Below, in pieces: positions 40,315 to 51,288 of a DNA stretch of 64,000 bases. Made by a program: the position numbers and the translations under genes. The notes under the pieces were generated by a model. That model made no database searches and had not been told where the DNA came from. It saw only the letters and a program-made list of their open reading frames with translations. Source of the stretch: Galeruca laticollis (lineage: Eukaryota > Arthropoda > Insecta > Coleoptera > Chrysomelidae). The stretch's first letter is position 1, and each line of letters opens with the position of its first letter. Where the stretch lies: positions 228,616,122-228,680,121 of the forward strand of contig OY998175.1 in NCBI GenBank assembly GCA_963921935.1, in the 5' to 3' direction.

Positions 40315-40758
40315 TTATAATAAATTATAATATATCTGGCTTAGATTTTTGATATCTTGTTTATCGTTTACTACATTGTTCTCCTTTTTTATATGTATCA
40401 TTTCTTTTATTGTTAGTTTTTTGTAATTAGAGTCTTGGTTTATTATTTTAGTATTATTAAAGTCAAATTTATGTTTTTCATTTTTCTCATGTTTATGAAG
40501 TGCAGTGGAGGCGTTTTTTGTATATTTATGGCCATTGAGTCTATTTTCCAGGTGTTGGGTTGTCATACCTATATATTTTTTGGGGCAGTCTAAACATGGT
40601 ATTGAGTATATGACGTTAGATTTTTTTGACGCATTTATTTGACTTTTTAATTTGGAAAACAATGGTGATAGAGTGTTTTGTGCCCTATGACAAACTTTTA
40701 TGTTGTGTTTAGATAATATATAATTTAGTCTTTCTGATAGTTGATTTGTGTATGGCAT
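40315..40758 (-). CDS. Penelope GIY-YIG endonuclease domain, left copy
   Basis: The frame reads QLSERLNYILSKHNIKVCHR, then NVIYSIPCLDCPKKYIGMTT (IYS...YIG with a CLDC zinc pair), HLENRLNGHKYTKN and ALHKHEKNEKHKFDF, ending with an INQD...KEMIHIKKE block. The coding region continues upstream into the spacer (HYPSKHIDRIIKQRTHKYYN), giving part of the RT thumb. The RT is missing. The domain nicks target DNA. Confidence 0.8.
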   Translation of the reverse strand: MPYTNQLSERLNYILSKHNIKVCHRAQNTLSPLFSKLKSQINASKKSNVIYSIPCLDCPKKYIGMTTQHLENRLNGHKYTKNASTALHKHEKNEKHKFDFNNTKIINQDSNYKKLTIKEMIHIKKENNVVNDKQDIKNLSQIYYNLL

Positions 40759-40873
40759 TGCGATGTATGTATGAGGGGGTAGTGTATTGGTTTGTGTTGA
40801 TTGGAATTGATTATTGTAATATTTATGTGTACGTTGTTTAATAATTCTGTCAATATGTTTGGATGGATAGTGA

Positions 40874-41353
40874 TTGTTTTGTAATATCCCCCCTCATACA
40901 TACATCGCAATGCCATACACAAATCAACTATCAGAAAGACTAAATTATATATTATCTAAACACAACATAAAAGTTTGTCATAGGGCACAAAACACTCTAT
41001 CACCATTGTTTTCCAAATTAAAAAGTCAAATAAATGCGTCAAAAAAATCTAACGTCATATACTCAATACCATGTTTAGACTGCCCCAAAAAATATATAGG
41101 TATGACAACCCAACACCTTGAAAATAGACTCAATGGCCATAAATATACAAAAAACGCCTCCACTGCACTTCATAAACATGAGAAAAATGAAAAACATAAA
41201 TTTGACTTTAATAATACTAAAATAATAAACCAAGACTCTAATTACAAAAAACTAACAATAAAAGAAATGATACATATAAAAAAGGAGAACAATGTAGTAA
41301 ACGATAAACAAGATATCAAAAATCTAAGCCAGATATATTATAATTTATTATAA
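40874..41353 (+). CDS. Penelope GIY-YIG endonuclease domain, right copy
   Basis: Identical over 147 residues to the left copy, on the opposite strand. The open frame begins in the short non-palindromic centre; homologous sequence starts at about 40889 (PPHTYIAMPYTNQ). RT is absent, so this copy is also 5'-truncated. Confidence 0.8.
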   Translation: MFCNIPPHTYIAMPYTNQLSERLNYILSKHNIKVCHRAQNTLSPLFSKLKSQINASKKSNVIYSIPCLDCPKKYIGMTTQHLENRLNGHKYTKNASTALHKHEKNEKHKFDFNNTKIINQDSNYKKLTIKEMIHIKKENNVVNDKQDIKNLSQIYYNLL

Positions 41354-41540
41354 TAATAACATCAACCATTTGACTGTCCCCTGTATACTGTAAATGAATT
41401 GTTTCTGAAGCATGTACTTTCGATTTTATTTGTTTTTGAAATTATTTTATTAACTACCAGTTTTTATCGCCTGTATGTCTACATTCAATTTTAATCGTTT
41501 AAACTTGTTCATTTTATTGTAAAACATCGATATGTGAAGT

Positions 41541-41580
41541 TTTTGAAAATGCTCCAAATTGAAGGAGCGAAACGTCAAAT
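41541..41580 (+). ncRNA. Degenerate hammerhead-like motif, right Penelope end
   Basis: Mirror copy of the motif at 40091-40130, with GCTCC...GGAGC-GAAACGTC on the plus strand. Confidence 0.35.
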
Positions 41581-41671
41581 TAAAACATAAACTGATACTG
41601 TGTTTACTATTAACCTGATGCCCACGAAAAATGGAAAAAAAAATTATATATAAAGGTTAAAGAAAATCAAA

Positions 41672-41673
41672 TA

Positions 41674-41710
<37 letters not shown>
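41672..41710. repeat. (TA)n microsatellite
   Basis: TA repeats bordering the right Penelope copy. Confidence 0.9.
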
Positions 41711-41712
<2 letters not shown>

Positions 41713-42450
41713 CATAGAGTGAAACCTGCAACACCCTGTATACAGAATTATTAATAATAGACTATATATTTCAAGCAATTAAGATTTTTGGAATTTGAAT
41801 TTTTTTAAAAAAATGATCTAAAAAGGAGACAATCTGTACTATTTACTATTCAATAGAGAAAGCATATAAAGGATCTAACTGTATGATTACAGAGAAGAAT
41901 TCAAATAAGTTTTATAAGAATATAGGTGACATAAAAACAACTTCCATATTTAAAAGAGAGAATTTTAAAACGTTTGTTACATATGAATGAAAATAATAAC
42001 CCTTTGTTCTTATTGTCAAAGTAAATTAATGTTGTGATTTGTTTTAAAGAAGTGAATATTAGGGTTTGAAGGAAGTTTTCAATAAGATTGTATAAGTATT
42101 TAAAATATGTAAATGTAGGAAGTAAACTAAAAAACATTAACTCTATGGAATATGACATTTGTTGAACGATTTGACATTTTGAATAAATAATTTAGAAAAC
42201 AAGAACTGTCATTTAGTAAATTTATTGAAATACAAATTAAGGAAGAAATATATGAGTTATAATCGTTTAAGAGGCTCAAAACAGAATGTTTTAAAATGAT
42301 GGATGGACAATCCACTATTAGGAATGAAATCTTTCAAATAAGAATTTTGATAACCAATTTTGATTGGTGGAATGCTTTTAAGATATATTTATCAGCGACA
42401 AGTAGGTTGCTAATAATAATAAAAAAATTGAATGGGAACAGTTTGTTGAT
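41711..42450. other. No gene recognised
   Basis: AT-rich. Contains AACACCCTGTATACAG near 41730, a phrase like DNA transposon ends. Frames on the minus strand here are short and featureless. Confidence 0.4.
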
Positions 42451-42458
42451 TATACAGT

Positions 42459-43022
42459 CTATTGACTAAGTACTTCCTTTTTGGGTAGAAATTTTGAAGA
42501 AGCAACATCTTTTGGAGAAAAATTTTGAAACTTTAAAAAAAAAACAATAATTTGGCATTCTAAATCAAAGAAAGAAATACATTATACTTAAAAGCTAGAG
42601 TAATATATTTAAGCAAGCAGAAGTACACATTATAGGGGATTGGTAATTATATTTAAATACTAACCATAAAATTTATAGATGTAATTAAGTAAAATATTGT
42701 ATGGTGGAACGGTGTCTCCACCATACCTTTTAGAAAGCTTTGGATTGTGTGATTTGATTAAAATGTATTGATGTGGACGAGATATAGCACTGTTTCTGGA
42801 CATTATACAATCTGGACAAATGGTATGGTATTTTCCAAGAGGTAACCTAAAACAAAATAAGAAACATTTATTGATGTGCATTAATTGAACTATACAGTGA
42901 AAAAAAAAGGTATTTAAAACTATTTAATTATATAAAAAGAAGGTAGAGTAAACTTACCCATTTAGTGCAAAGAATTGAACTTTGATGTTAAACACACGCT
43001 TATGAGTTTTATCTTCCGCCAT
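42459..43022 (-). CDS. Possible small three-exon gene, product unknown
   Basis: Exon 1 (43022-42958) starts MAEDKTHKRVFNIKVQFFAL and ends at donor GG|GTAAGT. Exon 2 (42846-42665) begins after TTTTGTTTTAG, encodes LPLGKYHTICPDCIMSRNSA, then RPHQYILIKSHNPKLSKRYG and VPPYNILLNYIYKF, and ends at donor G|GTTAGT. A third exon (42559-42459, acceptor TTTGATTTAG) stays in frame to a TAG, giving 115 residues. Frames agree across both junctions, which favours a real gene. A CPDC pair is the only motif. I do not recognise a family. Exon 3 is less sure, as it contains a T-run. Confidence 0.38.
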
Positions 43023-43024
43023 TT

Positions 43025-43735
43025 TCCTATCATAGACGTTTATATAACGGATTTCGTATTATAAGATTTGTGTTAAAGTTGCCTATTTTGAATTAGATAT
43101 AGAAATTGTACTTCATTTGAGTGGATGACTTTATTTGAATGAATGATCATAATAGATAATAGGTTTTCATTAATTTATGTCATGTAAAAGAATAATGTAT
43201 TTGTTCCTATAGCATTAAAATAACGTTTTTCTATTTGAAGAACATTGTGAAAATGTTTTCTTGAGATTTTTCATTTCTCTATGGTGATTGCTCCATCTAT
43301 TTTAAACATTTGGTAGCTTTAAACTGACATCTATGAACCGTGGAGAGGTTCAGCATTAAACACAGGACCGTCTTTAGAATTTCTTTGGAAACAATAATAA
43401 AGCAAGTATATTTTGATAAACAAAATTTTTATTGAAAGGTAGGAATGTTATTTGAATTTCGGCGCTTATATTAGAAATTGAAATTGTTTTTTTTTGTTTT
43501 TCTACATCTGAACCCTACTCTGAGATTAGAGAGTTTCTCATGCAAAGAAATAATTGTTTTACAAGTAAATCTTAAATATCAACAAAACTAAACTAAAAAT
43601 AATAATTCATAGTATTTAAACTTTTTAAACATTCTCTCTCCCCATTCTATCCACAATAACATGTCGGCCCAACGAAGGGCAAATTAGGGAAAGTATATTT
43701 GTCTTGAAACATTAAAATTACACACCTAACATATC

Positions 43736-43740
<5 letters not shown>
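43025..43740. other. No gene recognised
   Basis: AT-rich; would include the promoter of the possible gene at 42459-43022 if that is real. No motif stood out. Confidence 0.35.

Positions 43741-43778
<38 letters not shown>
43739..43778. repeat. (AT)n microsatellite
   Basis: Uninterrupted AT run that directly abuts the solo LTR; the last ATAT serves as target duplication. Confidence 0.95.
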
Positions 43779-43782
<4 letters not shown>

Positions 43783-44245
43783 ACGAAACAGCACACTGGT
43801 ATAGTCCGTAAAACCGACCCTGTCTAAGCCAGGTATAATAGTTAAAATTATGGCGGATACGCAGTTATAAAAAACTGTTTACGATTGAGACTTTCTTATC
43901 TAGAACTGGTTTTTGTGACCAGAGTTATCTAGAAAAGGCCAGAAAAATTATTTGTGTGTATAAGCCGCAGCCCGGAATTCTCTAGTACAAAAGGCACTAG
44001 TATATAAGGGGACTGATCAGGAAGAGTTAGTTAGTTGATACTTAGACATCGTGAGATAAACAAATAATTAAGTGAATATAAATTAGTGAACTGTTTATAT
44101 AAATTAGTTTAAGTGAATATACTGTATATATAAATTAAGTGTTAGTGATTAATTTAGTGTTTAAATAAATTAGTAAGTAGCCATACCGTGTGTTTAAAGT
44201 TTATCCCACCCGTTTATTGTTTAAATAAATAACAAAAACATTACA
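43779..44245 (+). repeat. Solo LTR of the SAP/macrodomain gypsy family
   Basis: Begins TGTTACGAAACAGCACACTG and ends CATTACA, matching the copy A LTR in opposite orientation. It is flanked by ATAT on both sides (43775-43778, 44246-44249) and no internal sequence follows. This is the product expected from recombination between two LTRs. A TATA-like TATATAAGGGGACTGATC region lies at about 44001. Confidence 0.9.
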
Positions 44246-44533
44246 ATATTTAAATCAAAACTCCAAGAAAATATAGTAAAATTCAATAAACAACTTTTCC
44301 GATCGCAATACAAAACGTAAATGTAAATTTCATCAATCAGCTATACCAATTGAGGACCAAACGATTTCGCCTGTAATTGGTACTCTACGTAATACCGGTG
44401 ACGTAGGACCTACCATTTGGTTAACCAAAGTCCCTACCAACCACAGCGGAACGAAATCGCCTATTGTGTTCTCTTTAAGAAGTGTTATATTATAATTCGA
44501 ATTGAAGATTGCACTTTTTTCAATAAATATTAA

Positions 44534-45082
44534 TGTTACGGAACAGCACACTGGTATAGTCCCTAAATCCGACTCTGTCTAAGCCAGGTATAAAAGTTAA
44601 AATTATGGCGGATACGCAGATTTTTTATTATATAACTGTTTACGACTATTTTATCTAAACATTGTTTTTGTGACCAGTCTTATCTAGAAAATGCCAGAAA
44701 ACCAATTGGTTTTAAGTAAGCTGCAGTCCGGAATTTTCGAGTAAAAAAGGCATTAATATAAATAAAGGACCGATCAGCGGAGGGATAGTTGATAAAGTGA
44801 TCTCGAGAAATAAACAAAAATACACCGAACAGTAAAGTGCTAATATAAATTAATAATCAAGTTTGTGTGCATATAAATTAAATTTAAGTGATTAGTTAAG
44901 TATATATAAATTAAGTGTTAGTGAGTTAGTGTTTAAATAAATTAGTAAGTAACCATACCGTGTGTTTAAAATTTACCCCACACCTGACACCAAGTGTTTA
45001 AATAAATTACTAGGTAGCCATACCGTGGTTTAAAATTTATCTCACCCGTTTACTGTACAAATAAATAAGAAAAAACATTACA
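44534..45082 (+). repeat. gypsy family LTR with an internal duplication
   Basis: Starts TGTTACGGAACAGCACACTG and ends AACATTACA, followed by PBS. At about 549 bp it is longer than its relatives. A segment of about 50 bp (GTGTTTAAATAAATTA...CCATACCGTG) appears twice, at about 44931 and 44995. Between the copies lies TTACCCCACACCTGACACCA (44973-44992), the exact complement of the PBS of copies A and C. Confidence 0.88.
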
Positions 45083-45147
45083 TTGGTGTCAGAAGTGGGA
45101 TAATATAAATAAATATCTACGTAAAAATGACCAAGAGACTAAGTACG
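45083..45147 (+). mobile_element. PBS and first codons of gag of a truncated gypsy copy
   Basis: TGGTGTCAGAAGTGGGA (45084-45100) matches the complement of the animal tRNA-Leu(CAA) 3' end. After the leader AATATAAATAAATATCTACG comes ATGACCAAGAGACTAAG (MTKRLS; compare MAKRLC and MAKTLS in copies C and A). The sequence then switches to LINE sequence at about 45148, so the rest of the element is lost. Confidence 0.85.
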
Positions 45148-45762
45148 TATTTCTCACTCTTTCATTCGCATATTAGCTATGGCATCGCCCTCTGAGGTAA
45201 TTCCTCCCATGCTTTAACAGTATTTAGAATGCAAAAAAAGGCGATAAGGGTGCTTGCTGATCTTGGTTTCAGGGATCATTGTCAACAGTTTTTCATAAAA
45301 TATAAAATTATGCCATTGCCGTCATTGTTTTTATTTCATACTCTAATTGACATTCATGGGAAACAGTCAATGTTGTCTAGAAATTCAGATATCCACGACT
45401 ACAACACTCGTAATGCTCACCATATCAGATGCAACTACTTTCGGCTAAATATGACACAATCAAATTCACCAAACAGCCTTTTTAATATTTTGCCATCAAT
45501 TGTAAAATCCTTGGGCTCCAATGCTTTTAAAAAATATTTAAAAAAGTTTTTGCTTAAATATTGTTTCTACTCTGTTGATGATTACATTGTACATTGTCGA
45601 GGCAATTTCAACACCGTATCTCTGCTGTGACATTTTACTTTGTTTTTATCTTAAGATATATTTTGTATATTTCTTTTGTATGTATTTTCTTCTTGACATG
45701 CTACAAACATTTTATTGTAAAGTAGTTAATAAATATCTATCTATCTATCTATCTATCTATCA
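45145..45762 (+). pseudogene. LINE 3' end: RT C-terminal part with (TATC)n tail
   Basis: The frame from about 45148 reads TYFSLFHSHISYGIAL, then after a stop and shift FRMQKKAIRVLADLGFRDHC, MPLPSLFLFHTLI, HDYNTRNAHHIRCNY and NAFKKYLKKFLLKYCFY. This is the conserved region after the RT domain of CR1/jockey-like LINEs (LQ+KAIR, H-x-Y-x-TR). A ~120 bp 3' UTR ends in a (TATC)n run (45734-45762), the usual type of LINE tail. Strongly 5'-truncated. Confidence 0.75.
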
Positions 45763-46225
45763 TAGACGCAAATCGCGCAGAAGGCATCCGCGATAGTGGG
45801 TGTAGGCTTCTGCATGGATCACTAATTACATAACTTGGTTGTTTAAAACTCCGAACCCATTTTCAAAATAGGGGGTAACTTCAGCACAGGTAACGGTGCT
45901 GCAGCATCCTGTATGCAATATCAAACTACATTCCAATTAAATTACAACAATTTAAAAACAACATCTGCCATGTTGCCCTCTCGAAACCTAATTCCCCGAA
46001 TCAATTTTGAAACCCTGTTTTTCAGCTGCTTTTCAGGGATACCTCAGCCGAAAGATGCTAGAAGTCAAAATTACTTGTTACGGGTAAAGTTATTCAAACA
46101 GCCAAAACATATGGATAATGCTCCTGGAGCAAGGAGCCATTAAGAATAGCGAGACAAACACAATAATACTAAAAATCGTCAGACCACCGGCACATTGTAT
46201 TTTTTACTTATATTTTTAGTATACG
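45763..46225. other. No gene recognised
   Basis: Unassigned sequence between the LINE tail and gypsy copy B. AACTTCAGCACAGG...CAGCATCCTGTATGC at about 45871-45915 looks like an eroded transposon end. Confidence 0.4.
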
Positions 46226-46228
46226 AAG

Positions 46229-48319
46229 ATTGCCGATTTAAGAACACAAGACACTTCAGCAGAAGAAAAGAAGATCTAGATCTGCAAGCCAGAAACACAA
46301 CCCGAGACAGATGATATTGGCAGTTTTGCCCGAGTCAAGGCCCCAACGTTCGATGGAAAAATGTCGTGGACCAATTATGTGAAACAGTTTGAAGCAGCCG
46401 CTAGAGTGAATAATTGGTCCGATAAAGAGAAAGCAGTGAACTTAACCATCGCGCTTCGGGGAGATGCCTTAGACGTACTTCAGACGATACCACTTGATGA
46501 AACGGATTACTTCTTGCAGCTTAAGAAGAGGTTGGACATGCGATATGGTCACGAACATCTAGAACATTTGTACCAATCCCAGCTGAAGAACCGAAGGCAG
46601 AAACGTGATGAATTCCTTCAAGAATATGAAGTGGACATTGTCCGACTAGTTCGGTTTGCTTATCCGTCAGCACCAGAGAACATGATGGAATGTCTGGGCA
46701 TCCAGGCCTTTATTGATGGCTTACGTGACCCCGATATACAGAGGACGCTTCGCTTAGCCCATCCCAAAACATTAGTTGACGCATTGACAGCTGCTCTTAA
46801 ATATGAAGCAGCAACGAAGGCTTCGGGTTACAACAAAGTTAGAACCATCCTAGAAGAAGGTGACGAGGACAGATTTGACCAGTTCGTCAGTTTAATGAAA
46901 AGTATGATGGACAAGAAGTCGAGGAAGATCAGATGCTGGAATTGTGGCGAGCTAGGGCATGTACGTAGTTCGTGTAAGCGCCCCAAGAAACCAAGAACCC
47001 CAGTCACAGGAAAACTAGAACGGGTCGGCTACGAGGGGGCAGCACCGACATATGATCGTTCCAAAGACCCTCTCATACTGATAGCTTCTCTCAGATATCG
47101 CAACGACAGTGTATATGTGGATGGCGAAGTAAATGGCAAGAAATATTCTCTGCTTGTTGACACTGGAGCAACTAGAACCATTATACGGTCAGAGATAATA
47201 AACCCTAAGAAGAAGCTTCTACCGACGAGACTGCGACTGCGGACCGCCACAGACGAGAGTGCCAACGTTCACGGTGAGACACAAATCCAATTGGGAATTG
47301 GCGCAGAAAAGTCCACGCATACGGTAATCGTAGCTGACATTGAAGAAGACGTGATTCTGGGAATGGACGTAATGAATGTACATGGTTTCCAATTAGACTT
47401 TAGAAACAGAACCATTAAAGTGGATTCCGAGGAGGTATTCCTTCATCCTTATAAAGGCAGCGCGGCGTTGGCAGCTGTACGGGAAAATACCGTTCTAGCT
47501 GCACGGAGCGAAACCATGATAGTAGCAGGGCTACAGGGAATTATGGAGGAAGGTACACCGGTTATGATGGAGCCGAGGAACTACGACGAAGAGGTGGGCA
47601 AAGGAGTACTAATTGGAAAAGGATTGGTTACGTCGCCAAACGAGATCCCAGTACGTGTGATAAACGTGAATGATTACCCAGTTACCATCAAGAAGGAAAC
47701 CAAGAATGGATCCTGCGTACCAGTGACGTTTATAGTTCGTCAAACCACGACCACTGACAATTCTAATGCCAAATTCGAACAGATGTTATCAGTAGCTGGT
47801 CAATCTTTAGATCGAGTAGAAAAAAAGAGAATGAGAGAATGTCTCTTGCAGTATCAAGACCTATTCATACCAAAAGGAGAAAAGACTGGCAGAACATCAG
47901 CCGTCAAACATAAAATCGATACTGGTAATGCTAAGCCAATTAGACAATCAGCTCGAAGACTTCCACGAGCGAAGAGAGAGGAAGCTGAAAGTATAATTCG
48001 AGAGATGGCAGAAGAAAAAGTAATAGAACCATCTACTAGTCCATGGGTGTCTCCAGTAGTGCTCGTCAAGAAAAAGGATGGGACTACGAGATTCTGCGTG
48101 GATTATCGCCAGCTAAACAACGTGACGAAGAAAGACAGCTATCTTCTGCCTCGAATTGACGATACGCTAGACACCTCGGCCGGCAGCAAACTGTTTTCCT
48201 TTTTGGACCTGAAGTATGGTTATTGGCAAGTGGAAATGGACCCAGAAGACAAAGAGGAGACTGCTTTTACCACCGGATCTGGATTATGGCAATTCAACGT
48301 CATGCCATTCGGGCTCTAA
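46229..48319 (+). pseudogene. Copy B Gag-protease-RT, long fused frame
   Basis: Open from 46361 (after one stop at 46278). Capsid: SWTNYVKQFEAAARVNNWSD; zinc knuckle CWNCGELGHVRSSC (intact C-x2-C-x4-H-x4-C, about residue 211); protease LLVDTGATRTII and ILGMDVM; a long linker; RT with VLVKKKDGTTRFCVDYRQL, FSFLDLKYGYWQV and FNVMPFGL. A frameshift at 48318 ends it just before the catalytic YLDD. An 8 bp loss relative to copy C at about 46988 fuses gag and pol here, whereas in copy C protease lies in the -1 frame. Confidence 0.88.
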
Positions 48320-49145
48320 TGCGCCTGCGACATTTGAAAGACTCATGGAAAATGTCTTGAGAGTGTTGTCTTGGAAGACATGCCTGGTCTATTTGGACGA
48401 CATCGTAGTACTGGGGAAGACATTTGACGAACTCCTGAGGAATTTGGAAGACGTATTCAAACGACTCCAAGCTGCCCAGGTTATGTTAAACCCGAAGAAA
48501 TGTCAGCTGTTCCAAAACCGAGTCAACTATCTAGGTCATATAGTGAGCAATGAAGGAGTGGCGGTGGATCCAGAGAAAATTGCTTCCATCCAGCAATGGC
48601 CGCAACCAACCGACAAACATCAAATTAGGAGTTTCCTTGGACTTTGCACATATTATAGAAGATTTATCAGAAAGTTTGGAGGTATTGCTAAGCCTCTACC
48701 TCGACTAACAGAGGAAGCAAGAGCTTTCCAATGGGACGAAGATTGTCAAACGGCTTTTGATACCTTGAAGAGGCATTAAACCTGGGCGCCGATATTAGAA
48801 TATCCATTACCAGAGGGAGACTTTATTCTTGACACTGACGCAAGCTACGTAGGAAATGGTGGAGTGCTCTCACAGATCCAAGGAGGGCAAGAAAGAGTAC
48901 TGGGATATTTCAGTAAAGTCCTCTCCAAACCAGAACGAAACTACTGCGTCACAAGAAGAGAACTTTTGGCAGTAGTGAAGTGCGTGGAACACTTTTACCA
49001 GTATCTCTATGGTTGGAAGTTTTTAATCCGGACTGATCATGCAGCACTCAAGTGGTTGAAGCAGTTCAAGAATCCCGAGGACCAGATCGCTAGATAGATT
49101 GAACGACTTCCAGAGTATGATTTCAACATCGAACATCGAGCTGGT
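48320..49145 (+). pseudogene. Copy B RT C-terminal part and RNase H
   Basis: In the frame 48216-48779: CLVYLDDIVVLGKTFDELL (catalytic YLDD) and RVNYLGHIVSNEGVAVDPEK. After a TAA at 48777 the RNase H reads DFILDTDASYVGNGGVLSQI, GYFSKVLSKPERNYCVTRRE, VVKCVEHFYQYLYG and RTDHAALKWLKQF. A TAG at 49095 replaces a Trp codon. RNase H removes RNA from the RNA-DNA hybrid. Confidence 0.87.
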
Positions 49146-49735
49146 GTGAGTCACCGAAATGCCGACTCCCTGTCCAGACGGCCGTGCCCAACAGACTGCT
49201 CCCACTGCAACAAGGCGGAAGCTAGGGAAGCTGCAGTTTCAAGAACTACAGTAGTCAATGAAGAATGGTCACCCACCAGGATCAGAGAAGATCAGGAGAA
49301 TGATCCTTGCCTAAAGAAGATTCGGCAGTGGAAGAGAGAAAATCGGCGACCTACCTGGCAAGAAGTGTCAAAATTTTCACCGAAACTGAAGGCGTATTGG
49401 GCTCAGTGGGACTCCCTTGTCCTGGAAGAAGGGCTGTTGAAAGGAGTCCTTGAAATCGATGATGGTTCTGAGATGAGGAGACAGCTGGTTCTCCCGAGAA
49501 CAAGAGTATTTGAGGTACTGAAGAAGTTACACGACAGTCCATCAGGAGGTCATCTGGGAGTGAAGAAAACCCTTCAGCGAGTCCGTGAAAGGTTGTATTG
49601 GATGAACAGCTCCGACGATGTGATGGACTGGTGTAAGAAATGTACGACTTGTGTTACGAGTAATGGACCACATCGCAAGAGAAAGGCACCCATGAAACTG
49701 TACAATGTTGGAAGTTCTTTCGAAAAGATAGTAAT
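49146..49735 (+). pseudogene. Copy B integrase N-terminal fragment
   Basis: After the spacer SHRNADSLSRRPCPTDC it carries the HHCC domain (SPSGGHLGVKKTLQRV, WCKKCTTCVTSNGPH) and stops at SSFEKI, before the first catalytic Asp. The sequence then becomes non-homologous at about 49730. Confidence 0.87.
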
Positions 49736-51180
49736 TATATGCCCCATTGTTATTATTTAAAAAAGAATTATTCATCAATAATCATCATTATTACTTATTT
49801 TATTTCGAGAAAACATCGAAACGCGGTAATAAACGTAACCTTACCAAGTCAATAATTAAAATAAAATAATCGGAATTTCTGATTTTTCTTTAACTTGATA
49901 GTTAAAATTTTTTTTGCAGATTCAATCTTCGACATCAGAACCTCAATATGTAAATATGGATACCCATGATGTTATTTCAGAGACTATTTCACCAATTGTG
50001 GATGAAAGTTTACACCTGCATGATGAATGTCAGATAAAAATTGGAGAGACAGGTGATGTCCATTGTAATAATCCATCTGTTCCTGCACCACAAAAAAAGT
50101 CTGCGTGACTTTTTTGTGGAAGTTACACCAAAAAGAGTGGTAAAAACAGCTGAACGTTATATACTCAAAAAACCAGTCTACTATTGATAATCTATTTGAA
50201 GCGGCTAAAGCATTTAATGATATTCGATTGCAGTCCAAGCTTCACAACCAAAGTACCGTACCTTATCACGCAGCATGCTTTTCTACATACATTGCATTGC
50301 TACTTCAGATGAGTCGGACCAGGATTAAATAATTGATTTTTGACTTACAATTATTTTCAACATTTAATTTTCTATTTTTCATTTGTATACAATATTTGCA
50401 TAATAATAAATACAACAAACATTTTAAACCTTCTGTTTTAAATTTTATTTAAAATTAATTTCGGCGCATAAAAATTATAATTAAGGAAATTTATAACAAA
50501 ATTCAATAATTGAAGCATTAAGAAAACTTCACGGTAAGTGTAAACTATCTCGGTAATTTTTCTCAAAAGTATATTTTCTTTAATATTGCACACTATTCCG
50601 AAAATTCAAAAAATTTCATAAAAATTTAGAGCTATCTTCCTGTCTATCTTTCTTATACTCCAATTCTCATCTTCTCTCTCTATTCTAGTACGTTTAAATG
50701 AGCCTGTGGTGCGCGCGCATGAGTTTCACGCTGTCTTCTCTCTCTTCGCAATGAGCTCCCATAGCTGCCGCTAATTTTTATTTTTATTACTTATCTTTGG
50801 CTGCATCAGCCTTTTATAAGATAGCCAACATTATTATGTTTAGAATTCGACGCAGTTTATTATTGTACTTGGATTTTTTAATTAACATGTAAGGGAAATA
50901 AGCTACATTTATCTACCTTTCCTCACCTGGCTGCAGGTAAGTATAGCAATCATAGAGATGGGTGCCTACTACAGTGAGATATATAATATAAAATATTGAC
51001 GGTTTTAACTTACTACATGTAACTAACATGAGAAAGTAAAAATTAAAAATAAATTAGTTGTTAATTAATTAATTACTATTAATTGCAGCAACCTTATGAT
51101 GGCAGATGTTGTTTTTATAAGTTCATGATATTGAAATCAGCTTATGAAAAACTGTTTCATCTAAATAACAGATGAGGGTA
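49736..51180. other. Mostly unassigned; one exon-like frame at 49914-50108
   Basis: After an acceptor-like TTTTTTTTGCAG (to 49919) an open frame reads SSTSEPQYVNMDTHDVISET and ends SVPAPQKKSA. A shifted frame beyond it gives SKNQSTIDNLFEAAKAFNDI and YHAACFSTYIALLLQMSR, which resembles the Y-H-x-x-C-F phrase in some insect uncharacterised proteins. I cannot name it. The rest (50340-51180) is AT-rich and featureless. Confidence 0.3.
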
Positions 51181-51288
51181 TATTTTTCTAATCCCGGATC
51201 TTAGACTAGTAATCCGGGGTACTTCGTAGCAAACCAAGTAAGTTTTTGAAAAATCATACTTGGGCTCGTTCAAGGATATTTCCATATC

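Larger units (their letters stand above)
40021..41648. mobile_element. Head-to-head inverted pair of Penelope-like element 3' parts
   Basis: A left arm (40021-40779, coding on minus) and right arm (40889-41648, coding on plus) are inverted copies of about 760 bp. Their 147-residue protein translations are identical. A 109 bp spacer (40780-40888) belongs to the left copy, since it continues its reading frame upstream. Both outer ends carry the same terminal sequence and run into (TA)n microsatellites. Tail-out inverted pairs of partial copies are a known Penelope arrangement; the near identity implies a very recent event or an assembly artefact. Confidence 0.88.
46226..49735 (+). mobile_element. 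gypsy family copy B, internal fragment without LTRs
   Basis: Starts within gag (DLRTQDTSAEEKK) and ends within the integrase zinc domain/core boundary (after NVGSSFEKI) at about 49730. No LTR, SAP segment or macrodomain remains. Its RT and RNase H are the best preserved of the family. Both ends break abruptly into unrelated sequence. Confidence 0.9.

Noticed and set aside
43730..43780. (AT)n as a possible CRISPR or satellite array
   Set aside because: Plain dinucleotide microsatellite; no spacers.
45733..45762. (TATC)n as an independent microsatellite
   Set aside because: Placed exactly at the 3' end of a LINE fragment, so read as its tail.
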